Part shown: in pieces, positions 51,377-62,100 of the stretch | How positions within the stretch are numbered: the first letter of the stretch is position 1 | How the letters are laid out: each line of letters starts with the position of its first letter | Source of the DNA: Kitasatospora sp. MAA4 | GTDB lineage: Bacteria; Actinomycetota; Actinomycetes; Streptomycetales; Streptomycetaceae | Assembly: GCF_029893355.1 (NCBI RefSeq) | Contig: NZ_JARZAI010000001.1 | Coordinates: 310,001 to 374,000 of the forward strand | Direction: 5' to 3' | DNA length: 64,000 nucleotides | Made by a program: the position numbers and the translations under genes | Notes under the pieces: generated by a model | What the model saw: the letters and a program-made list of their open reading frames with translations, nothing else | Told to the model about the DNA's origin: nothing | Database searches by the model: none

Positions 51377-54300
51377 GTGCCGCAGGCTGATGAAGGGTTG
51401 TGGGCCGCGTTCGTCACCCTCCTGGCCGAGGACGGGCGGGTCGTTGGCGGCGGAGTTCTGACCCATATCGCGGATGACACGATCGCGGTGCTGACCTGTG
51501 CCCACGTGGTCAACTTGGCCTTGCCTGGCCGCGATGTCTTCGAGCAGTCCCACCCGGGGGAAGCGACTGTCAGGCTGGCGTTCCCCGCAGCGCCTGGGAC
51601 GCAATCCAGCGCGACCGTCGAGCACTGGTGGCCGGCGCGCTCGCTGACCGACGTCAACTTCGCACCGGTGCGAGGCAAGGACCGACGGTGGTCGGGTGAC
51701 CTTGCGGTGCTCAAGATCGCTGGTCCACTCCTGTCCGAGTTGCGCCCGGTTCCACTTGTTGCACCGACTCTGACTCAGCGGGCGTGGACGTGGTTCGGTA
51801 GCGGCGAGCCGAGCACCGTCGTACGGCTGCAGGTCAATGGCATCGCTGACGAGTGGGTTGTTCTGGAGACCCCTCCGACCGGCCACGCAGTGCAGGGGGG
51901 ATACAGCGGAAGCCCTCTCTGGGACCGTGATCGCTCTGCGGTCGTGGGACTGATGGTGAGTGCTCACGATCCGATGCCCGTAGCCCAGACACGCACTGAC
52001 ACCCCTGTACGACAGTGTTACGCGATTCGTGGCGACGAGATCATCCGGCGGGTACTCGATAACGGCGACGATCGTTGGGCACGGCTCGACCCCCAGGTGC
52101 AAACATTGTTGACCGCCCAAGCCCAAGCCGCCCGCGCGTTCCCGTACCGGGCCATTGGCGTTCACCGCGATGACCTGACGCTGGTCTACATCCGGCAACA
52201 ACTCTCCGACGACAGCGCGGACGGTCCGGCAGCGGCCCGACAGAAGGTCGACATCAAGTCACTTCCGTCACCCCCCGACAACGGGCACCGGTCCCCACGC
52301 ACCGTCGAGGAATCACTGGCCTACCACCGTCACCTGATGGTGCTAGGCGCCGCGGGCACCGGAAAGTCCACACTCACACTGCAACTGTCCACCCAGCTGG
52401 TCGCTGTACCCAAAACTGGGGAGAGTGATGGGCGGCCGCTGATCCCGGTTCGTGTCCTCGCAAGGGACCTAGCCTCCCGTAGCCGCGTTGATCTCCTGGA
52501 GGCGATTGCGGACGCCGCAGCCGAATCGGTGGCAGTACAAGTGCGGGCTGGCCTCAGCCCCGACCTGTTTTCCCGTTCCGCATCTGGCCTGCGCTGGCTG
52601 GTCATTGTGGATGGCCTCGACGAGGTGGAGGACACCGCGGCGCGAGCCGACCTGTCTGCTCGACTGCGCCGATTCATGAGTACTGCTTCCGACCATCGGC
52701 TGCTGATTACGAGCCGATCCCTCCCCGAGCGCGAGGCCGAGAGCTGGGGAACTGTCAATAGTCTGGCTCGGTACGAGATCGAGCCCTTCCAGCGCGACCA
52801 ACGGAAGGACTTCGCCGAGAAGTGGTTCGCTGGACAATCGGAGCTGACTCAGCGTTTCTTGAAGGAGGTGGCGTCGGGTCACCTGGAGGACGTGGTCTCT
52901 GTGCCGCTGCTCGCCACGGTGGCTGCCATCGTGTTCGAGAGCCAGCCGGAGCGTCCCCTTCCGCAGAGCCGGTTCGCCCTCTACGAGCAGTTCCTGGGGT
53001 ACCTGTATGACTCCAGAGCCGCGCAACTGGTCGTTGACCTGCGCAAACGCCTTAGCGGCTGGCCAGGCGCCGACCATATAGTGCAACACCTCGTCGATCA
53101 GCGTGCCTCCTTGCTTGAACATCTAGCTTCTGCGGCACTCCGCGGCGAGCCACTGCTCCCAACCGCACTGCAATGGCTCCGCAGCTCCGGGGGTGAGCCG
53201 CACCCGCAGCCCCCCGATTGGATGGCACTGGTGGCGTCAGTGCTGACCTCGACCGGGTTGCTGGTGCACGACGGTGCAACGTTGAGGTTCATCCACCACA
53301 GCTTTGCCGAGCACCTCGCGGCCTCCGCTGAGGCCCACCTACTGCCCGCCCGATTCGACCCGGCCGATCCAGTGTGGTGGAGCGTGCTCTGGGGTGCTTT
53401 GGCCGGCGGTCGTGAACGCACCACCTTGTTGCACCGTGCACTCCGTGGGCAGGCTACCGAGCTCCTTGACTGGCTCCTGGCCGGGAATGACCGAGCACGC
53501 GAACTAGCTGCCGCCATGATCTTCGAAGGCGTGCCAAGCCTGCCACAGCAGCGAGAAGTGCTTGCCGAAACAGTGGACTACTGGCTTTGGCGCACGATTA
53601 CGGATGCTGGATATATGAGCCAGGCCGTACGGGTGATTAATGGCGTGCAGATCGCTCCAGGTGAAGTGGTAGATATTCTCCGGACGGTTGTGGAAGATTA
53701 TTCCTTCCCGGCTCCGGTCCGCGACTCCTGCTCGCGTGCACTCTTGCGCACCGGCGGAGAGAATGTTCTATTTGGGATGCATGGTCTTGCGCAGATCGTC
53801 GATAGCCGAGAAGTGACCCGCGCGCTGAGATTGCGTGCAGCGGAATCTCTCGTGGACCTCGGAGGGCTGGCGCATTCAATTATTCGGCCTTGCTTGGCCA
53901 ATCTGATGGCAGACCTCCGAGGCGTATCGACCGGCTATAGCGAGGCGGTCCAGGATCTGATGCAGGAGATCGAGGAGGCAACGCAAGAAGGACAGGAATT
54001 AGATGTTCCAGACTTGTTGCGGCCAACGGTGACTAAGGGATCTAACAGGGCCGCCCGCTCCGGTGTCTGGAAGTCGATCTATTACTGGCGGGCGAGGGAG
54101 AATCCAGATTGGTCTGCCTCGGTGGGATTTTCCGGGGAACCTGCAGCTTATGTCGGCGTCAAAGATGAAGTGCTGGCGGATGAGGCCAGAATGGGTCTTG
54201 AGGATGGCACTCGCCATGGTCACAAAGACGGCATTCCAGAAGACCTGATAAGCGGATTCGGCCTATCCTGCGGCGATTTGCTGAACCCGCCGGCGATCGC

Positions 54301-56140
54301 CCGCGTCGTCCTTGAGACTCTTGTCGAGATCTCCAGGGCTGCTGCCAGGGAATCTCTGGATGCCCACTGGAAGAGCGTCGAAGGACTGTTCTGTGATGGC
54401 GATGTTGGCGAACTCGATAATTCTTTCAAGGAGTCGGCGGGCGCGAGACACCGGTTGGACGTATTTCTATATGATCCACTTTGGGGGAGTGCGGCCAAAT
54501 GGCTTATTTCGAGAGCGGATTTGCATACTGAAGAGACAATCAACGACGCGATGCAACTGGTTGAGGGTGCTAATCGGCTGTCCCCGGTCCAGCGAGATGC
54601 CCTAGCAGCGTTCCTGGTCTACGGGCCCCCGCAGTCTGTGGCGGCGGCCGTGCAGGTATTTAGCGATTCCATCGTCGCCGAGCCGACCCGCCAGCTGCGC
54701 CTGGAACTATTCGGGGATGCTTGCGTCGTCATTCGAGAAGGTGTAGCCGGAGACGCGTTGGTGCCGGCGGCCTCCTTGGTCAGTCATTTTCTTGCGGCGC
54801 CGATGATCGACTCGGAACTCATGCAGATGTACTTGCGGGTTGCCAAGGTAATTGGCAGCGAAGTCATGGCGGAGCAACTAGTTCTAAACGATTCGCGTGG
54901 CCCTGAATTCTTCGTTGCCGTACTCCGGGAGCTCGATCCAAGCCTTTCTGGGAAAGCGGCGAAGTATCTCGCGGATCAGATCGAGGCCGGCTTTCCGTTC
55001 GGGGTGGGAGCATGGTGCAGGGCGGTCAGATCACTAGGGAGCTGGAGCGAGGAATCGCGCCAAGCATCCGTCAGGCTACTCGGCAAGGCTGCGATAGAAG
55101 TTGAACTTCCAGATGCCTTCGGCATCTTCGAGACGCTCGTTGTTCTTGACGAGCGCTCTCAGGCAGGTCGCCATCTAGCAGACGTGGCTCAAGATATTTC
55201 AGCAGACCAGCGGGACCGGCGGCGAGCAGTGCGCATGCTTCTGGACATTCGCGTCGGCCACACAGATGTGGCTTTCTCTGCCTTGGTGGGCATGATTGAG
55301 CATGCTTCTCCGGCGGAGCGGATTGAACTGGCAACTGACCTGGCAAGAGTCAATCAGGTTGGACATGAAGCTGCTTACACAGCAATCTTCGACGAACTTG
55401 AGCGGTCTCCTCTCGAAGTCGGTGACCCGGCATATGTACTAGCCGCAGCAGCGGACCTCGGGCCGACAGCGCGGAGCCGGCTTGCCCGAGATATCAGACG
55501 GCTTCGGACGCATTGGTCGATTCCACATAAGGCTCAGCTCCGCGCCCTGGAGAAGCTTGCCTTGCTGGGGCCGGACCTTCACCGCGCAGCGCAGGGCGCT
55601 TTGGAGCACATGGCTCTTTCGTTGGACGGGATTGAACGCGTTTCTTCGGCTGCTCGTATCCATGCCTTGGGTTGGATCAGTCCTCCCAAATCATCGCGTC
55701 TGCTGACGCGGATTGCCAAGTCTGAAGAACGTATCGAGGTGCGTGCGTTTGCCGCACGCAAGTTGGTCACCCACGGCGCAGCTCAACGTCGCCTGGGAGT
55801 CGATTTCCTATATGAAATTGCCATCTCGCAGTCGGCGCATCCCCTGCTGGTGCTACAAGCCTGTCGAGAAATAGCCGAAGCAGGCGAGGAAGTAATGGCC
55901 CGAGAGCCCCTGCGTGCGCTGGTCGCGAATGCAGGTGTTATGCCAGCCCACCGGCATGAGGCTGCACTCCTGCTCATGATGATCGATCTTGCTTGCGGCC
56001 CAGTAACCGCGTCGGCTCTGGCTTTTCTGACGGCTGACGCAAGTGTTGACCCGCATATCCGCAGTTGGGCCGAGTATGCGATGTCATTCATTGGCACGGG
56101 GATTCGGCCCATTGCGGATGGGGGAGGCGCGCAGTTTTGA
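51377..56140 (+). CDS. trypsin-like protease fused to NACHT-type STAND ATPase and HEAT-like repeats
   Basis: 1587 residues from a GTG. Residues 1-230 are a trypsin-like domain with all three catalytic residues: His in LTCAHVV, Asp in SGDLAVLKI, Ser in GGYSGSPLW. A NACHT module follows: Walker A GAAGTGKSTLTL (about 325), Walker B WLVIVDGLDEV (about 408) and sensor HRLLITSRSL. Residues 560-800 continue as helical NACHT-associated repeats; the last 750 residues are long HEAT/Armadillo-like repeats that would detect the trigger. Codon third-position GC falls noticeably in the last half, suggesting separate ancestry. Predicted action: binding of a foreign molecule activates the protease. No membrane segment. 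Confidence 0.88.
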   Translation: MPQADEGLWAAFVTLLAEDGRVVGGGVLTHIADDTIAVLTCAHVVNLALPGRDVFEQSHPGEATVRLAFPAAPGTQSSATVEHWWPARSLTDVNFAPVRGKDRRWSGDLAVLKIAGPLLSELRPVPLVAPTLTQRAWTWFGSGEPSTVVRLQVNGIADEWVVLETPPTGHAVQGGYSGSPLWDRDRSAVVGLMVSAHDPMPVAQTRTDTPVRQCYAIRGDEIIRRVLDNGDDRWARLDPQVQTLLTAQAQAARAFPYRAIGVHRDDLTLVYIRQQLSDDSADGPAAARQKVDIKSLPSPPDNGHRSPRTVEESLAYHRHLMVLGAAGTGKSTLTLQLSTQLVAVPKTGESDGRPLIPVRVLARDLASRSRVDLLEAIADAAAESVAVQVRAGLSPDLFSRSASGLRWLVIVDGLDEVEDTAARADLSARLRRFMSTASDHRLLITSRSLPEREAESWGTVNSLARYEIEPFQRDQRKDFAEKWFAGQSELTQRFLKEVASGHLEDVVSVPLLATVAAIVFESQPERPLPQSRFALYEQFLGYLYDSRAAQLVVDLRKRLSGWPGADHIVQHLVDQRASLLEHLASAALRGEPLLPTALQWLRSSGGEPHPQPPDWMALVASVLTSTGLLVHDGATLRFIHHSFAEHLAASAEAHLLPARFDPADPVWWSVLWGALAGGRERTTLLHRALRGQATELLDWLLAGNDRARELAAAMIFEGVPSLPQQREVLAETVDYWLWRTITDAGYMSQAVRVINGVQIAPGEVVDILRTVVEDYSFPAPVRDSCSRALLRTGGENVLFGMHGLAQIVDSREVTRALRLRAAESLVDLGGLAHSIIRPCLANLMADLRGVSTGYSEAVQDLMQEIEEATQEGQELDVPDLLRPTVTKGSNRAARSGVWKSIYYWRARENPDWSASVGFSGEPAAYVGVKDEVLADEARMGLEDGTRHGHKDGIPEDLISGFGLSCGDLLNPPAIARVVLETLVEISRAAARESLDAHWKSVEGLFCDGDVGELDNSFKESAGARHRLDVFLYDPLWGSAAKWLISRADLHTEETINDAMQLVEGANRLSPVQRDALAAFLVYGPPQSVAAAVQVFSDSIVAEPTRQLRLELFGDACVVIREGVAGDALVPAASLVSHFLAAPMIDSELMQMYLRVAKVIGSEVMAEQLVLNDSRGPEFFVAVLRELDPSLSGKAAKYLADQIEAGFPFGVGAWCRAVRSLGSWSEESRQASVRLLGKAAIEVELPDAFGIFETLVVLDERSQAGRHLADVAQDISADQRDRRRAVRMLLDIRVGHTDVAFSALVGMIEHASPAERIELATDLARVNQVGHEAAYTAIFDELERSPLEVGDPAYVLAAAADLGPTARSRLARDIRRLRTHWSIPHKAQLRALEKLALLGPDLHRAAQGALEHMALSLDGIERVSSAARIHALGWISPPKSSRLLTRIAKSEERIEVRAFAARKLVTHGAAQRRLGVDFLYEIAISQSAHPLLVLQACREIAEAGEEVMAREPLRALVANAGVMPAHRHEAALLLMMIDLACGPVTASALAFLTADASVDPHIRSWAEYAMSFIGTGIRPIADGGGAQF

Positions 56141-56164
56141 TCGCCTCAAACTGGGATGCTAGGC

Positions 56165-56184
56165 GCCCGGCCAGTGGGCCGGGC
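56165..56184. terminator. small stem-loop between converging defence genes
   Basis: GCCCGGCC, loop AGTG, GGCCGGGC; 25 bases after the trypsin-NACHT stop. No T run. Modest terminator candidate between the converging genes. Confidence 0.4.
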
Positions 56185-56361
56185 CAAGGTCGCTCTTGTC
56201 CCAGGAAGTCCTGAGTAGACCCGCCAGAGCGGGCCAGATGGCAAGTTCCGGCAGAGTAACGTACGGGCTGCCAAGGCGGCGCGATCCCTGGCGTCCTCGT
56301 TCATTCATCATCTGCTTGGCCTCATGCCCATCGGACTTGACGGGCACAAAAGCTGAAGAGG

Positions 56362-59136
56362 TCAGTCGATGTACTCCTCCAGCAGCTTGGCGTGGTGCTG
56401 GAGCCAGGGCAATGCAGTGGGGGTGTCTGTGTGGAGATGGCACCGGCGGAGGTGGTTGACGTATGCGGCGAGGTCAGCCGGGTTATCGTCTGCCTGGTGA
56501 AAAGAGATGTGAATCTCCAGAGCATGGGGATTTGCCCCGTGCCGGGAAAGGTAGTTTAGGCCGTCGTACTTGGATGCAGTTTTGGCGAGCCGGTTGGTAT
56601 CAGGGCGAGGGTTGATGGCGAGGTACGTGTGGTCATTCCACGGGACGACGCCGGAATACCGGCCCCACTCCTCGTAGGGCAGTGCGTCGTCGGCGTCCGA
56701 CACTAGAGGTGCGATGTCGTCGGGGTCGGCCGGCGATGGTGTTGGCTTGGGTGTCTCGTCGTGCTGTTCAGCGGTGGGAAGGTTCACGCCGAAGGCGAGG
56801 GGGATTTCGTCGGGTGCCTCGTTGATGCGAACGATACGCAGGCCGGGCAGGTCGGCGGGAGTACGGGCGGGGCCGGGCAGGACGCCTGTGCAGTCTTGGC
56901 CGGGCAGTCGCAGCTGGTTGGGGCTGATATGGGGGTTCTGTAGCCAGGGCCAGAGGTCGGTTCGCCGGAGCGATTGGGCGCGGGCGAGGAAGAGTCGTGG
57001 GGTGTGGGAGTCGGTGGCCAGGGCCTGTGTGATGAAGTCGACCAGTTGCTGGCGCTCGCGCCAGGGGAGCCGGCCGCGGCCGTTGACCAGGGCGCGAGGA
57101 AGGTCCTGGATGTCGATGGGGGCTTCGCGGGGGTGCTTGGGCGTGGGAATGAGCTGGCCGGTGGTGGTGCCGTCGGTGTGGCTGCGCAGGATGTAGGGGA
57201 CGACGCCGTTCCTGGCCTTGGCGATGTGGACGGTGACGATTTCGAACGGGCCGTCCAGGCCACGGGGACGGGACAGACGCGGTAGGTGTCCGATGGAGCG
57301 GAGGATGTCGCGCACGGCGGACGCCGCGCGGTGGACGTCGTCGTTGCGAATGGTGCTGCCCGGGAACGGCTGTGCGGCGCTGTTCTTGGCTTGGGGGTTG
57401 GCGGTGCGGGTGATTGGGTGCAGGCACTGCACGTGCCGGCCGAGCGCGGGCAGGGTCTGCTTGAGGAGCGGTTTGGGGTCGTCCTGGTAGGCGAGCGCGA
57501 AGGCTACCGGCTTGTCGATCTCCACCAGGCATCCGACCAGTTGACCGGTGTCCGGGAAGGCGCGTCCGAGTTCGTCGATACGGGTGCGGCGCTGTTCGGC
57601 GCGGTGGGCGCGGCGGCCTTCGGTGGTTGCGTCCTTGTCCGGCTTGGGCAGGCCGGAGGTGACGGTGTCGGGGTTGATCAGCTGGATGGACAGCGTGGTG
57701 GAGCCGTCGTAGTGGTGGAGCGCGGCCTGTTCGGGGTCCTGGGCCCGGTGCCGGTAGCCGAGCAGGCCGGTCAGGGCGAGATGAATGGCCTGGTAGGTGT
57801 CGGGATGGCTGTGCCACAGTTCCAGGATGTGGTGGGCGTTGTCGCGGGCGGGCTCGACGCGCGGGGGGCGGCGTTGGGGTGCCTTGGCGCGGGGTTCCAC
57901 GGGGGTGAAGTGGAAGGCGGACAGGGGCGCCTTGAGGTGCTCGAACAGCTGCAGGTGGTCGATGGGCTGAAGGCCGGTCTCAGCGGGGTGGCCGTGGGTG
58001 GGGGTTTTGGGTGAAAGGGGTTCGTCGTCGGTGGGTGCGAAGTAGGTGTAGCCGGTGGAGTGCAGCAACAGGGCTGCGGGGTCGCCGCGTCGGGGCTCGG
58101 GCCGGTGCAGGCCCGCTGCTGAGCGCGGATCGGTGCGGACCTGTTCGGGGTCGGGGTAGTGCTGGCTGCTGGGGAGGGAGGGCAGGATGCGGGCGATACT
58201 CGGCAGGGAGCGCCAGCGCATGTCGAGCTTCTTGCCGGTGACGGTGACCGGCACCTTCAGCAGCATCGGCCTCTCCACGGAGCGCAGAGCGCCGCTGGGC
58301 AGGTACATCAGGACGGTGGCCTGGGCCGGCTTGCCTCCGCGGCGGGGGATGTAGGCGGGTTGGGTGCCACCGAAGCGGGCGATGTGCGGAGTGGCACGCA
58401 GGAGCAGCTGACCGTCGTGCGGCATGGAGATGATGCGCAGACAGGTGCGGTGGGTCCACAGGCCGTGGGCGCCGTCGTCGTCGGTGAGTTCCTGAGGGGG
58501 CCAGGTGTACAGGCTGCGCGCACCCCGGTCTTCCATCGGTCCGAGCACGAGATGTCCGTTGTGTGGCTGGCCTGGCATGGCGAGCTTGTTGTCGACCCAG
58601 GAGGCGGTGATGTAGCTGGCAAGGAGGTCGAAGGCTGGGGGGTGGGGGGCCGCAGTGCCGTTGGGCATCTGGCCGGTGCCCAGGAGGTTGACCTCCTTGT
58701 TGGTCCACTGCAGAGGCATGGCCGACTTGATGATGGTCGGCCAATCGACGTCCTCCTGATGGGGGGCGACGTGAGCGACAGCCCAGGCTTCGATGGCCAG
58801 TTGCAGAGGCAGCTCGTCTTTGGGCTGTTGCAGTGCGTACAGCCAAGGTCCGCCTTCGTCCAGGCGGCCGGCGACGGCCACGACGGCAGGTTCGACCTGC
58901 TGGACCAACTCCCGCAGTGCGTAGGTGGGCAGGTAGGGAGAATCGGAGTCTGGATTGTTGGCCCACGCCCGTAGCAGGCGCTCCAGCAGTGCGGGAGGAA
59001 AGGGAGCGATGTGCATGCTGGCCTTCAACTCCGCGTCAGGCCGGGCGGTGAAGGTGGGGATGAGGATGTGGGCGTAGCTTGGCGGGGCCTTGCGCTTGGA
59101 GTCGGCCGTCGGGTCGGTGGTGTCGGTCGCGGTCAT
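56362..59136 (-). CDS. pPIWI-RE protein (X, MID and RNase H-like modules)
   Basis: 924 residues. The N-terminal part (YAHILIPTFTARPDAELKASM, PYLPTYALRELVQQ) is the X module, the middle (HILELWHSHPDTYQAIHLALTGLLGY, IRNDDVHRAASAVRDILRSIG) the MID-like region, and the C-terminal part (DGPFEIVTVHIAKARNGVV, RRTDLWPWLQNP, YSGVVPWNDHTYLAINPRPD, ending YVNHLRRCHLHTDTPTALPW) the RNase H/PIWI-like domain. It starts one base after the helicase stop, so it is coupled to it. pPIWI-RE systems are described as defence against mobile elements or as R-loop-guided restriction. Catalytic acids cannot be fixed by eye, though the RNase H core appears complete. Confidence 0.85.
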   Translation of the reverse strand: MTATDTTDPTADSKRKAPPSYAHILIPTFTARPDAELKASMHIAPFPPALLERLLRAWANNPDSDSPYLPTYALRELVQQVEPAVVAVAGRLDEGGPWLYALQQPKDELPLQLAIEAWAVAHVAPHQEDVDWPTIIKSAMPLQWTNKEVNLLGTGQMPNGTAAPHPPAFDLLASYITASWVDNKLAMPGQPHNGHLVLGPMEDRGARSLYTWPPQELTDDDGAHGLWTHRTCLRIISMPHDGQLLLRATPHIARFGGTQPAYIPRRGGKPAQATVLMYLPSGALRSVERPMLLKVPVTVTGKKLDMRWRSLPSIARILPSLPSSQHYPDPEQVRTDPRSAAGLHRPEPRRGDPAALLLHSTGYTYFAPTDDEPLSPKTPTHGHPAETGLQPIDHLQLFEHLKAPLSAFHFTPVEPRAKAPQRRPPRVEPARDNAHHILELWHSHPDTYQAIHLALTGLLGYRHRAQDPEQAALHHYDGSTTLSIQLINPDTVTSGLPKPDKDATTEGRRAHRAEQRRTRIDELGRAFPDTGQLVGCLVEIDKPVAFALAYQDDPKPLLKQTLPALGRHVQCLHPITRTANPQAKNSAAQPFPGSTIRNDDVHRAASAVRDILRSIGHLPRLSRPRGLDGPFEIVTVHIAKARNGVVPYILRSHTDGTTTGQLIPTPKHPREAPIDIQDLPRALVNGRGRLPWRERQQLVDFITQALATDSHTPRLFLARAQSLRRTDLWPWLQNPHISPNQLRLPGQDCTGVLPGPARTPADLPGLRIVRINEAPDEIPLAFGVNLPTAEQHDETPKPTPSPADPDDIAPLVSDADDALPYEEWGRYSGVVPWNDHTYLAINPRPDTNRLAKTASKYDGLNYLSRHGANPHALEIHISFHQADDNPADLAAYVNHLRRCHLHTDTPTALPWLQHHAKLLEEYID

Positions 59137-59137
59137 A

Positions 59138-62100
59138 TCAGCCCCAGTCGATGGTTTCCAGGAGGTGGGAGGCCAGGCCCCACACAGCGGTGGCGATCGC
59201 GTGCTTGGTGAGCCGTTGCGGGTCCGCATTCGGGCCGGGGTCGGCCAGCATGCGGCGGACCAGGGAGCGGGAGGCCACGAGGACGCTGGTGCGGTCAGTG
59301 TCGGCCGTGCGGTCGCGCGGGTCGGCGGCGCGTGGGGCGAAGGCCGCGTCGAGGAGGTACACCCGGATGGGGACGTTGCCGCGCAGTCCGCGGCCGGAGG
59401 TCTGGTAGAGCGCGCTCAGTTGGTCACTGACGAACGCGTCGCGCAGGTAGGCGTCGCGTAGCGCCCGGAAGTTCAGTGGCCGGCCCATCATCGTGTTCCA
59501 GGTGGAGCGAGCGCCGAAGACCAAGGCCCTCATTTCCCGTCCCGCATCGATGCCGATCCCGCCGTAGCGCACCGGGCGCTGAAGGCGGTGGATGGCCTGG
59601 GAGTTGAGGACTGCGAGGGGGAAGCCGAGGTCGGTGGGCGGTGGGTGAAGTCGGGCGAGGTAGAAGATCGCGCCGATCGCGGCGACCCCGTGCTGGTTGA
59701 GGAAGTTGTGGCCGCGGCCTGCTGAGCCTTCGGCGGCGACCATGACCCGCGCGCCGGTGGAAGGGAAGGAGGAGATGCGGCGATGGTTGAGGCCGTACAT
59801 GCCCGGTGGTTGCTTATCGGGAACGACGTGCAGGGCGGGCACCGGGGTGCGGGTGTTCATGTACAGGGCGCTTGTCTCGGCATCGTTCGTGCTGAGGGTC
59901 ACGAACAGGGCCTTGCGCCGGTCGGGGTCGCAACCGTCCAGGACCTGGTCAAGCAGGGAAGCCACGGCTCCGGGGTCGGGGGTGCACACCGCGTCGGTCA
60001 TCGTCCGCACAGCGGCCTGCCGGGCCGCTCGGCCTCCGGCACCGGACACAAAGATTCCTCGCTCGTGACCGGGTCTACGGCGGGGCCGGAAGTACAGCCG
60101 GCTCTGCCGCAGGGCTGCGGTGCAGTCGGGTGGTTCCCGCAGAATCAGTGTCGGGTTGATGTCGATGTTGTAGCGGGCGGAGTAGGGGTTGCTGCTGGTC
60201 GCGGAGGACAGCACCACGTGCGGGCCTTGAATGCCTTCGCAGGCCAGCATGTCGTGGAGATGGTAGAGCAGCCATCGGCCCACCCCTCGCAGCCACAAGA
60301 CGTCCAGTGCGCCGCCGGGTTTCTTCGGTGAGGTCGACCACTGCAGCGCCATCATGTTGCCCATCGGTTGCTCAGGGACGATGGCCAGCAGTTCGGCGGG
60401 CGGTTGGTGCTTGAGGAGGCTACCGAAGTCCTCCATCGGCATCAGGGACCTGATGGATTCCTGCATGGACGACAGTTCGAACACCGAGGCAGTCAGGCGT
60501 GCGCTCCAGTAGCCGGCCGTCAGGAGTCGGCCCAGCTCCTTCAACCGCCCCGGGGGTAGGGACAGGCCGGCGGGGGCATGCTTGGACACCCACGCCTGTG
60601 CCTCGTCCTCGGCGTCAGTGTCCACTTGGTAGGCCGCTGTCATGCTGTCTACCAAGCGGCGAAGGTTGGTCGGCGGGGCGGCGAACGGAGAGCCGACCAG
60701 GGTCGAGAAGTGCTCCTGGAAGTACTCCTCGGCCTGCTGCCACAGGTGTGAGTCCTGCTCGCGTTCGGTGTGACCGGTGATGCCGTGCAGGGCTCGCGCC
60801 AGTTGCATCAGTAGGGTGTGGCCGCTGAACGGCCCGTCGGCCACCACCTCGGTCAGCAGATCAACGCCTGCGGTGCGGTCCTGCTGCCCTTCGGCGGGGG
60901 GAAGTAGGAGCGGGAGCAGCCCGGCCATGGCCTGCGCATGGTGGTTCACATACTGCTGGTAGCGCTGGCCTTTCTTGTAGCCCATGGCGTGGTACCAGGT
61001 GCGTCCCAGGGCCTCGTGCCAGGCCACTGCCTGGCGACTGCTCCAACCGTCCGGTGCGGTAAGCGGCTCCTGGTGCATGAACTTGGTGTCGAAATGCGTC
61101 ATCACCTGGTCGGCCTCGTCGGCCACCACCAGGTCGAGGTCGTGCTGGAACGCAGTGATCCACCGGGCTTTGTAGGAGGCCGGCCCCGCAGACGAGGCCA
61201 GCAGTGCCGCTGGTGTGGTCACCCACACCTGCGCCGTGGGCACCTTCCGGGCTGCGGCCTGAGCCGGGCAGACGGCCAGCAAGGGGCAGTCCGCCTTGCG
61301 TCGCTTGCCGCTCTCCACGACGAGTTTGCCGCGGCAGGGCCGCTCGGTGGCGGTCAGCGGCTCGTGCACGGGGCCGGCCGGTTCCAGTAGGGACTCCAGC
61401 ATGCACAGGTCGGTGGCGAAGTCCGCGGCGGCGTCGTCGCCCTCCGGCAGCGGCGCCGGCTGTCCTTCTTGGGCGACGTACAACTGGTCGTCCCAGTACC
61501 GATCGAGATGCTCGGTACGGCTGCGGGAACCGATTAGTGGGATGGCATCGATGCCTAGCGCACGGAAGAAGCGCACCTTCTCCAAGGCGTTGCCCACCGA
61601 TGTGACCAGATAGCCGACCCTTAGCCCGCGGTCCACCGCGAACTTCACAAGAAGGTCGTTGAATGTCGTCTTGCCCGCGTTCATCAGGCCGACGATGTGT
61701 GCCACCCCGTCGATGGCGAACACACCCAGCCCCTCTTCCAGCCCGCCCACGTCGTCCCACCGGGGACGAGCGAAAACGAGGTTGTCGACGCGGCGGGTGA
61801 AGTTCTCCGTGCGGTAGCGCGGGTGACCACTCAGCAGGTCGCTGGCCTCTTTCGCCACCTGGCGCAGGTCGTCCTCCGTCATCGGAGGGAACAGGCGACG
61901 CGTACGGGAGGTATTCGCCGCAAGCAGCGGCATGGGCGCGGGGGCGGGAAGCCAGTCGGGCAGGCGCAGCCTGACCGTACTGCGGTCGTCGCGCTTGAAG
62001 CGCACCCGCGCGCCGGGCGGGGCCGGCTCGTGCACGCGCTCGGCGACATAGGCCACAGGCGCGGTCATCGCCTGTCGGTAGGCCGCTTGGCGGCCGGGCA

